A DNA stretch of 15,444 nucleotides from NCBI GenBank assembly GCA_021160765.1, contig JAGHBW010000029.1:1-15444 (forward strand), given 5' to 3'. Source of the stretch: Thermoplasmata archaeon (GTDB lineage: Archaea > Thermoplasmatota > Penumbrarchaeia > Penumbrarchaeales > EX4484-36). The notes under the pieces are model-generated. The model was not told where the DNA came from, made no database searches, and worked only from the letters and a program-made list of their open reading frames with translations. The position numbers were made by a program, and so were the translations under genes. Every line of letters begins with the position of its first letter. Position 1 is the stretch's first letter. Shown here piece after piece: positions 1 to 7,440 of this stretch.

Positions 1-3000
1 AACCCTCAACCTTCCGGTTAGGAGCATGTACCCCGCACCCAGCAATATAAGAAGGATGAGGAAGAGAATGAGAAGGGTCATGTATTCATAGAGCTTTGAC
101 TCTTTCTTTACCGGCTCCTTCCAGACCACTGGATCGTAGGGATCATAATCCCTCCAGTTTGGAACTCCGTCTCCATCAATATCATCATCGGAATTATCAC
201 CTATTCCATCACCGTCTGTATCTTTCCACTCTCTGGGATTTAACGGGAATGCGTCTTTGGAGTCTGCGAAGCCATCGTTATCGTCATCAGTGTCCATCCA
301 GCTCTGGCTGTTGGTGGAATCACCGTCAGGAGCGCCATCGCCATCAGTGTCTAACGGGTGAGAGGAGGGATTTTTGGGATCAGTGCCCATGAACTCCTCC
401 CACTCATCTAGATAACCGTCGTTATCATCGTCAGTGTCATCATTGCCATCGTTTCTTCCGTTTCCGTTGTAGTCATCAGGGAGGCCATCGCCATCAGTAT
501 CCACAGCTTTAACCACAACCTTCAGAAGATAACTCCTTCCGGAACCGTAGTAATCGTGAGGTGTTATCTCACAACTTATAACGTCTCCAGAGGTAAAGGC
601 TGATGATGACCGTTCCAAAGTTGTATTATCATATCCACTCAGCACCTCCCTGCCATTCACCTTCCAGACGTAGTAGAAGTCTATGTAATCACCGTCGGGA
701 TCAATTGCATTTACGACATTCACTGTAATTGCATCGGTATTCTGGTACACTGTGTTGGGTACAAAAACCGCTTCTTCCACCCATGGAAGGGCATTGGCTA
801 TCATAACGGGCTCTGTGGTCACAGAAGAACCCCAGCTCACTCCGTCAAATCCGCATACAACAGCCCTAACAGACATACCTCTTCTTGTGTAGTACGATGG
901 GAGCACATCGTTGTTTACTGGGAGAGATACCCATTTATCGCCCTGTAGGGTTTCCCACAGGATGTGGAACTCAACCATGGGAGAATCTGGGTCGTAATAG
1001 TCCTCCACAACGACGTGAAGATCTGTGGTTGTATCTGGGTTCTGCTCCAGTATCTTAACACTGTTAATTACGGGGGGATAGTTCCCCACCACGATCTCCT
1101 CCGACCTGTACACCTCCCCATAGCCATTGTCTCTGGCACTGTGTCCATCCCACGCTCTTATCTCAAAGTACCATCTCTCCCCGAATTTTACGTTTGGTAC
1201 CTCCCTCTGTCCGGAGTATTGTGAGGCAATCTCACCGTTGCGATACCACTGGATGAGGAGGGTTTGAGGTTCTGGATCTCCATCAGGATCGTAGTACACC
1301 ATGGAAGCCTGAAGTGTGTCACCGGTTATGGGGGTTGACGGGGTTATCGTAAGATTGGTGTAGATGGGGGGGTCATTCACCGGCATACAGTTAACCGTTA
1401 TGACAAAGGAAATGGAGGAACCAAAAGAATCCCTTGCTATTACAGTTAGGTCCTCAGTTCCGAACCAATTCTCTGTGAGTGGATAAAGGCTGAGCACTCC
1501 GTCCACAACCTCTCCCCTTATATGCTCCCCGGGGAGAATCTCGTAAGATAGCTCATCTCTATCGCTGACGTAATTATTCAGGTTGAGAATCTCTATGGCC
1601 GGTGTGTCCTCATACATAGACAATACGGGTATCTGGGATATCAGTGTGGGATGTCCATTGAGGGTAAAGACAAGGATCATATGTGAGGTAATTTCAAACG
1701 TCTCACTCCTCGGTTCAAATCCCGATTTGGTAACCTGTATTGTGTATGGTTGATGGGACGTTGACGCTCCTGAGGATGTGACGACGAAGGAGAGAAGAGG
1801 AATGTCCGTAATCTCTCCATCCACCTCTCTGGAGAAATAACTGGTCCCGCTTATGTCGTCAATGTCTACTGTCGCTGTTAGGGGTCCGCCCACCTCGTCG
1901 TAAAGATAAAGGTCAAGGCCATAATAGATAAGCACTCTGGAGGAAGAGTCAAGGACTGCGATCTTCTCCTCATCAATTGTAGAGAAATAGACGGGGACAA
2001 CGGAGGATCTCACTTGTATATCAGAGACCTCGTTTTCCAAGAACTCACACCTTGAAATGTTAAGGAGTTTGTCGCCGCAGTTTTGCACCTTCATTCCGAA
2101 TACATTTCCTGTAAATCGTGTATTTGTTATTTCCACCTCCTCCACAATGTCCTTCACTAACACACCAATCGCACTTGACTCTACATTGCATCTGTCAATG
2201 TTCCCCCGGGAAGAATAAACAAAAATCCCTGTTATCTCGCTTCCGTGGATGCGCGTTCTCAGGAGGGTAAATGTGCTTTTTATTATCTCCACACCCCCCT
2301 GAGAATCCTCCACAGAGCTTCCTCGGAGAATGAAGGATTCAGACTCAAAGGCGTATATTGATTGAGCCCCTTTAATCCAGCTGTTGGATAAAAGAGCCCC
2401 ACCGTAAACCGCAAAGGTATAGGGATCATCAGGGGTGGCTGTCACTATGGAGGAGCCTTCTAGACTCATGTACCCTCCGCTCTTTACAAGTATTCCGCAA
2501 TTCTCACCAATAAATCTTAACGTGAGCTCCCTCACAACAAGATTGACTGATGTTTCAACGATCATCCTGCCGTGGAAGGTCATGCTTGCCCCGTCAAAGG
2601 CAGCGTTTATCGGCATAAGGAGTGTTGTGATGTTCTTATCCACCTTCAAGTCCCACAGAAGGTTATCGTGGAGGGTGAAGTTTTTAATCACAAAGGTGAT
2701 GCTTGATGTTACTGATTTTTCAACCAATAACCCCTCTTTGTCATTATACACCGATAGAACGCCATCCACGGAATTGAGAATGCCCGATGTTAAATGGGAA
2801 TAGGTATGGCTGCCCACCATTATAGCGAGGCCGACGCCTCTGTTGTTTCTACATCTAAGATCTTTTATGTTATCTATCACGGCATCTTTCAATCTTACGC
2901 CTGCCCCGTTTGACGATGAGGTTACATGTAGTATGTTTACACTGGCCCCCTCCTCCACAAGGATGCCTTCCAGACTGCATCTTTCAATAACAGATGAGGA

Positions 3001-5703
3001 CATTCGGAGGGACGATGAGGGGTACGCTCTTACGCCGTATCCTGCGGAGGTGTTCAAGGTTAATGAAGTGATATCCGAAGTTGTGTCATCCATTAGGATC
3101 AGGCCCTCCCCCACGTTGCTTACACTTAAAATATTGGCGTTCAGAGAAGAGGCTTCAACAAGCTTCAACGCTGTTGAGGATATGTTCTGCAATATAACAT
3201 CTGTCAGGCGGAAATTCCCACCGCCGTAGAATACCAGCCCATTTCCGGTATGGCTCATCACCCTAAGCTTGTTGATCACTGCAGAGAGTGGTGTTGAAAT
3301 GTCCAGCGCCCTGCCTTTACAACTTGATATAATAACATCCTCAAGCTTCACGGTGAAGTTTCTCATGCTGGGATCTACCCAGATGCCAACAACAGGGTTC
3401 TCACCACCTCTCCCTGTGTTATATAATGTGGTGGTGTTTAGAAGGAAGCCTCCTCCCTCAGCGGTGGGGTTCACTGCAGTTAAAAGAATTCCGTAATCAC
3501 CACCGTTGCTTATGAGCGATGAATAGATCTCAACGGGGAGCCTTCCCGCGGGTCTGTAGTCAGGTGATGGTGCCTCGATAAAGATAGACACATTCGTTAT
3601 GTTGTATATTTGGGAGGATTGGATCTTCAACGTTCCATCCAATGCTAGCACTCCTCTGAAGGATGTGTCTAACGTGCACCATGTTAAATGGAGATTCCCT
3701 CCAAAGAGCCTAATCAGATATCCATTTGTGCGGTTTAGATGGCCCATGAACACCCTCTGGAAGGTGAACGTGCTTTCTTTACCACCGATAAGTGTGGCAC
3801 CAAACACACTCTCAGTTTCGTCCCCCTGGACTCTTCCTCCTTTCATTAGAACCCTGCCACCGGTCACATTTAGCAGTTCAGGTGCTTTAGATATGTTTCC
3901 CAGTATTTGGAGCCCATTGCTGGAAACTCCCCAGGTGTTTGTGAATTTTACTCCCAGGTTCTCGCCGGAGGTAACAGTGGTGTTGACTATCTCAACAGAG
4001 TTCATCGTGGATGGTACATCCGTGAAATTGTAGCCGTAAATAGGTATTAGAGTGGTCTCCCCGGAGGGGGATATAACCACAGGATCCGTGATGTAATAAC
4101 CAGAGCCAGAATAATTCACCGGCGCATCAAAATAGAAAGCAATTTCAACATTTTGCCCAGCGAGGAGAGAGAAATTAAAGATCATCTCGCGCCAGGTGAG
4201 TGTGGGCTGGAGGCGAGTCAGCATTGACCACGTGACCCCATCTGTGCTATAGAACACCTGTGCCTTCGCCCCACTCTTTATTGGAAATATGTAAGAGAAT
4301 TTCAACTTCTCACCACTTCCGAAGGTGTTCACATAAGATATGCTCCTGTTTTCAGATGAAGCATACCCAGAATACCTCAACACACTTCCCTTATCTGGAA
4401 CACCAACCTTTGTGACCACAACACCCTCGGGTGCCACTCCAGATATGTCCGTTCCTTCAACTTTAAGGGAGGGGGAGAAACTTCTGTACATCCCATCTAT
4501 ATGGAGGGAGTGGGGAGATTCCGATGTTCTTATTACAGAATCTCTTATTCTTGCAGAGGCGCCGTAGATTTCAACAGCACCCTTTATGTTCATTTTAACA
4601 TCCCTTAGGGTTATGGGTGCCCAAAGCTCTATTGCCACACCGCCGTAACCGATCTTTTTTATGTCCGTTGAGTTGATCCAGCCATCCGATCCAGGACGAT
4701 AATTGATCCTAGCCGTGGATGAGGCTTTGGTAGTTATCAGGGACCTGTCCCCGTCAGTGGATGTGTTTCCATCGTAATCTGTAATACCCAAAAAGCCTCC
4801 ATTCAGCACCTCCACCCACCTTTCCATTCCAACAAATATTAGATTGGATGAGTGAAGAATAAGCGTTCCCCTAACGGTCAAGTTTCCGACAAAAACTGTC
4901 TGATTCGTCAGAACAAGTCTCTGGTTTTTGCCGATTATTTTTCCATCGGTCCAGTTGTATGAGACCCAGACAGTATAGTTGTAAAGACCAATGTTTGTGG
5001 CTACATCCTCCACACGCACCTGGAGTGTGTGCCTCCCCAGCGTTGCTGGTGGTTTTATCCCTGATGAGGCGTTGTAATCGTTGAAGGAACCTCCGTCCCA
5101 GCTATACGTTGTAGTGTTAACCCCAGAGAGGTCATCACTCGCCGTAAGCCAGATTACATCTTCCTTAAGCAGATAAATCCTATCTTCCTCTAAAAACCCA
5201 AGACCCTGCACGTTTAAAGAGACTGTAGGTGCTTTCCCATCAACCTTTATGGTGTAAAGGATCCTACTCCTGTTTGAGTTATCTCTGATAAAGACCTTAC
5301 CTCCCCCTGAAACCTCAATTGAATAGTTTCCGCCACCGCTGGAAGACGTCGTGCTATTCAGGGTAAGATTGCAAATAAAATAGTAGTCTGTAGAGTATGT
5401 CAGGTTCATCACAACCCCCGTAGAATTGGAGGTGGAATTTACGTAAAGAAGCATGTAATCGGATGATCCAGGGGTGGAGGAGGAAGTGGCGTTCACCGCC
5501 CTTATGTAGAGCTTCTCTCCATATCTGGCCCATTGGGCCTCTTTCGTATATGATGAATCGTGATAGGCCTTCACCTCCTTAGGAGAGTACTCCGCACCAG
5601 AAGCAAACTTAACTCCGGTGAATACCGTACCCAGCAGAAGCAGGATGAGAAATATTACCGGGGCTCTTCTCCCACTTACCCATCTTCTTTCATTCTCTGT
5701 CAT
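1..5703 (-). CDS. Giant secreted right-handed beta-helix surface protein, C terminus cut by window edge
   Basis: The frame is open without a stop from ATG at 5703 to base 1, giving at least 1901 residues. The start is supported by GGAGTGAT (5715-5708) just upstream; an in-frame stop lies at 5743-5745. Residues 1-36 are a signal peptide (basic start, hydrophobic IFLILLLLGTVF, cleavage near ASG-A). Roughly 250-1235 are short beta-strand/turn repeats of the parallel beta-helix type (NosD/PbH1-like), interrupted near 438-543 by a jelly-roll-like domain. Then come a cadherin-like module (about 1336-1445, ending VNDPP), Ig/PKD-like repeats to about 1640, an Asp-rich TSP3/calcium region (1735-1860, DTDGDG motifs) and a membrane helix at about 1872-1893. 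N-glycosylation sequons are dense near the N terminus. I infer a membrane-anchored adhesin or S-layer-associated protein. I see no catalytic motif, so the function is unknown. Confidence 0.9.
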   Translation of the reverse strand, partial: MTENERRWVSGRRAPVIFLILLLLGTVFTGVKFASGAEYSPKEVKAYHDSSYTKEAQWARYGEKLYIRAVNATSSSTPGSSDYMLLYVNSTSNSTGVVMNLTYSTDYYFICNLTLNSTTSSSGGGNYSIEVSGGGKVFIRDNSNRSRILYTIKVDGKAPTVSLNVQGLGFLEEDRIYLLKEDVIWLTASDDLSGVNTTTYSWDGGSFNDYNASSGIKPPATLGRHTLQVRVEDVATNIGLYNYTVWVSYNWTDGKIIGKNQRLVLTNQTVFVGNLTVRGTLILHSSNLIFVGMERWVEVLNGGFLGITDYDGNTSTDGDRSLITTKASSTARINYRPGSDGWINSTDIKKIGYGGVAIELWAPITLRDVKMNIKGAVEIYGASARIRDSVIRTSESPHSLHIDGMYRSFSPSLKVEGTDISGVAPEGVVVTKVGVPDKGSVLRYSGYASSENRSISYVNTFGSGEKLKFSYIFPIKSGAKAQVFYSTDGVTWSMLTRLQPTLTWREMIFNFSLLAGQNVEIAFYFDAPVNYSGSGYYITDPVVISPSGETTLIPIYGYNFTDVPSTMNSVEIVNTTVTSGENLGVKFTNTWGVSSNGLQILGNISKAPELLNVTGGRVLMKGGRVQGDETESVFGATLIGGKESTFTFQRVFMGHLNRTNGYLIRLFGGNLHLTWCTLDTSFRGVLALDGTLKIQSSQIYNITNVSIFIEAPSPDYRPAGRLPVEIYSSLISNGGDYGILLTAVNPTAEGGGFLLNTTTLYNTGRGGENPVVGIWVDPSMRNFTVKLEDVIISSCKGRALDISTPLSAVINKLRVMSHTGNGLVFYGGGNFRLTDVILQNISSTALKLVEASSLNANILSVSNVGEGLILMDDTTSDITSLTLNTSAGYGVRAYPSSSLRMSSSVIERCSLEGILVEEGASVNILHVTSSSNGAGVRLKDAVIDNIKDLRCRNNRGVGLAIMVGSHTYSHLTSGILNSVDGVLSVYNDKEGLLVEKSVTSSITFVIKNFTLHDNLLWDLKVDKNITTLLMPINAAFDGASMTFHGRMIVETSVNLVVRELTLRFIGENCGILVKSGGYMSLEGSSIVTATPDDPYTFAVYGGALLSNSWIKGAQSIYAFESESFILRGSSVEDSQGGVEIIKSTFTLLRTRIHGSEITGIFVYSSRGNIDRCNVESSAIGVLVKDIVEEVEITNTRFTGNVFGMKVQNCGDKLLNISRCEFLENEVSDIQVRSSVVPVYFSTIDEEKIAVLDSSSRVLIYYGLDLYLYDEVGGPLTATVDIDDISGTSYFSREVDGEITDIPLLSFVVTSSGASTSHQPYTIQVTKSGFEPRSETFEITSHMILVFTLNGHPTLISQIPVLSMYEDTPAIEILNLNNYVSDRDELSYEILPGEHIRGEVVDGVLSLYPLTENWFGTEDLTVIARDSFGSSISFVITVNCMPVNDPPIYTNLTITPSTPITGDTLQASMVYYDPDGDPEPQTLLIQWYRNGEIASQYSGQREVPNVKFGERWYFEIRAWDGHSARDNGYGEVYRSEEIVVGNYPPVINSVKILEQNPDTTTDLHVVVEDYYDPDSPMVEFHILWETLQGDKWVSLPVNNDVLPSYYTRRGMSVRAVVCGFDGVSWGSSVTTEPVMIANALPWVEEAVFVPNTVYQNTDAITVNVVNAIDPDGDYIDFYYVWKVNGREVLSGYDNTTLERSSSAFTSGDVISCEITPHDYYGSGRSYLLKVVVKAVDTDGDGLPDDYNGNGRNDGNDDTDDDNDGYLDEWEEFMGTDPKNPSSHPLDTDGDGAPDGDSTNSQSWMDTDDDNDGFADSKDAFPLNPREWKDTDGDGIGDNSDDDIDGDGVPNWRDYDPYDPVVWKEPVKKESKLYEYMTLLILFLILLILLGAGYMLLTGRLRV

Positions 5704-5739
5704 CAATATCACTCCATTACCCTGACATGAACGCAGCGT

Positions 5740-5775
5740 GAGTTATATTTCAGACTTTCTATTTTAAACTTTTCA
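5740..5775 (-). promoter_or_regulatory. Candidate TATA boxes for the beta-helix gene
   Basis: Read on the minus strand, AAATATAA (about 5750-5743) would place the transcript start near 5720, leaving a short leader that carries the GGAGTGAT ribosome binding site before ATG 5703. A second AT-rich box, GTTTAAAAT (5769-5761), is an alternative. The 152-bp divergent region 5704-5855 holds nothing else I recognise. On the plus strand the best box for citF is ATTTTTATG (5815-5823), about 35 bases before its ATG, followed by a GGGGTG ribosome binding site at 5845-5850. Confidence 0.45.
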
Positions 5776-5855
5776 GATACCTTTCATTCCTGCGGACAAA
5801 TAACTCCACCCAACATTTTTATGAGAGTTCCGACATTTACCCCCGGGGTGTCCGT

Positions 5856-7433
5856 ATGGCTGCTCCAGATGGTCCAATTTTAAAGGATGGCCTTGTTGAG
5901 AACTCCATTGGTAGATTTGTTCCTACCTCAACTCCCCAAGGGAGAAGGGTGAGACCGTACAGGGGTCTTCACTCTCCACCAGAGGTGATGAGGGGGATAG
6001 GAAGACCGTTAAGAAGAAGTGTCCCCCCAGAAAACAAGGTTGTAGAGGGGATAGAGGCCGCCATAAAGAAGGTTGAACTTTCAGATGGAATGGTTATCTC
6101 TTTCCACCACCACCTCCGAAACGGAGATCTGGTAGTGAATATGGTCCTAGACGCCATTCACAAAATGGGAATAAAAGATATTGGTCTCTTTCCAACAGCG
6201 CTTTTCCCCATACATGAACATTTAATACCCTACATTAAAGATGGAACCATAAGATGGATTGAGGGGAGTCTGAACGGCCCATTGGGAAAGTTCGCCTCGG
6301 AGGGGGGTTTACTTCCCTATCCAGTTATTCTAAGGACACACGGTGGTAGGACAAGGGCGATAGAGGCTGGGGACGTGGAAATAGATGTGGCCTTTATTGC
6401 CGCTTCTGCAGCAGACCAGGCGGGAAACATGACGGGGGCGGTTGGTCCCTCCGCCTTCGGGGCTATGGGATTCGCCTTCGCGGATGCCTGGTACGCGAAG
6501 AAGGTTGTGGTTGTGACGGACAACCTTGTTCCCTACCCATGCACCCCTATATCAATTCCATCCACCTATGTGGATGTGGTGGCAAAGGTGGACAGGATTG
6601 GAGATCCGGAGGGAATTGGATGGGGCACCACGCAGATAACCAGGGATCCAAAGATGCTAATGGTTGCCAGACGGGTTATAGAAGTGCTTGATGCTGCAGG
6701 CTATCTAAAGGATGGTTTCTCTTTCCAGGCGGGGGCAGGTGGTACATCCCTTGCTGTGGTAAAATATTTGGGGGACTACTTTAAGGAGAAGGGTATTGTC
6801 GGCTCCTTCGCCATGGGCGGGACCACTGGATATGTGGTTAGGATGCTGGAGGAGGGAACGATAAGAGCGATACTGGATGCACAGGCCTTTGACCTTGAGG
6901 CTATACAATCCTTAACTAGGAACCCGAATCATATGGAGGTCTCCCATCACCATTTCGGCAATCCCCATACTGGAGGCCCAATAACACATCAGCAGACCGC
7001 TTGTTTCCTTGGTGCAACGGAGGTTGACATAGATTTCAATGTCAACGTGAACACACATTCCAACGGCTACCTGCTTCACGGAACTGGCGGCCACACCGAT
7101 GCTGCTGTGGGCTCGGAGGTCACAATAATAACCGCCCCCCTGATTCGTGGAAGGATTCCTGTTGTGCGTGAGAGGGTGACCACCGTAACCACCCCCGGGG
7201 AAGCTGTAGACGTGGTGGTAACGGATCATGGGATCGCGGTTAACCCAAGGAGGGAGGACCTTCTGGAGAGCCTTAAAAGAGCAAAACTGCCCCTTGTGGA
7301 TATTGAGGAACTAATGAAGAAGGCCAGAAGGCTCGTGGGTCGTGAGATGACAGCGGATGTGGGGGATGAGGTAATCGCTATAATAGAGTACAGAACGGGG
7401 GAGGCGATAGACAGCGTTTTCAGGGTAAAATAG
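5856..7433 (+). CDS. citF: Citrate lyase alpha subunit homologue (citrate CoA/ACP-transferase), orphan
   Basis: The 525-residue product matches CitF along its whole length and is close to the usual ~510. Recognisable blocks are RPYRGLHS near the start, ISFHHHLRNGD (about residue 81), the DFNVNVNTHSNG and GGHTDAAVGS region (about 390-420), and PLIRGRIPVVRE followed by VTDHGIAVNPRR near the end. In the bacterial enzyme this subunit transfers acyl carrier protein from acetyl to citrate before CitE cleaves citryl-ACP to oxaloacetate. No citD, citE, citC, citG or citX is present here, and flanking genes point away or encode surface proteins. The segment after NPNH is unusually His-rich (SHHHFGNPHTGGPITHQQ). 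The enzyme may therefore act on free CoA esters, or its partners may be elsewhere. ATG 5856 is preceded by GGGGTG with a 5-base gap. The family is certain; the reaction is inferred. Confidence 0.93.
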   Translation: MAAPDGPILKDGLVENSIGRFVPTSTPQGRRVRPYRGLHSPPEVMRGIGRPLRRSVPPENKVVEGIEAAIKKVELSDGMVISFHHHLRNGDLVVNMVLDAIHKMGIKDIGLFPTALFPIHEHLIPYIKDGTIRWIEGSLNGPLGKFASEGGLLPYPVILRTHGGRTRAIEAGDVEIDVAFIAASAADQAGNMTGAVGPSAFGAMGFAFADAWYAKKVVVVTDNLVPYPCTPISIPSTYVDVVAKVDRIGDPEGIGWGTTQITRDPKMLMVARRVIEVLDAAGYLKDGFSFQAGAGGTSLAVVKYLGDYFKEKGIVGSFAMGGTTGYVVRMLEEGTIRAILDAQAFDLEAIQSLTRNPNHMEVSHHHFGNPHTGGPITHQQTACFLGATEVDIDFNVNVNTHSNGYLLHGTGGHTDAAVGSEVTIITAPLIRGRIPVVRERVTTVTTPGEAVDVVVTDHGIAVNPRREDLLESLKRAKLPLVDIEELMKKARRLVGREMTADVGDEVIAIIEYRTGEAIDSVFRVK

Positions 7434-7440
7434 GCCTATT
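7429..7440. repeat. 12-bp perfect palindrome holding both convergent stop codons
   Basis: AATAGGCCTATT is its own reverse complement. The TAG of citF (7431-7433) and the TAG of the minus-strand C25 gene (7438-7436) occupy mirror positions, leaving only GC between the two genes. There is no obvious U-tract terminator in either direction at the junction, so the 3' ends of the two mRNAs probably overlap. Confidence 0.7.

Noticed and set aside
120..510. Regularly recurring GATACTGATGGCGATGG-like DNA, considered as a CRISPR or DNA repeat array
   Set aside because: It is protein-level repetition of calcium-binding DxDGDG motifs with variable spacing; no constant repeat with unique spacers.
5969..7229. 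Four antisense frames of 62-105 codons within citF
   Set aside because: They are shadows of a conserved gene, with no ribosome binding sites or recognisable domains.
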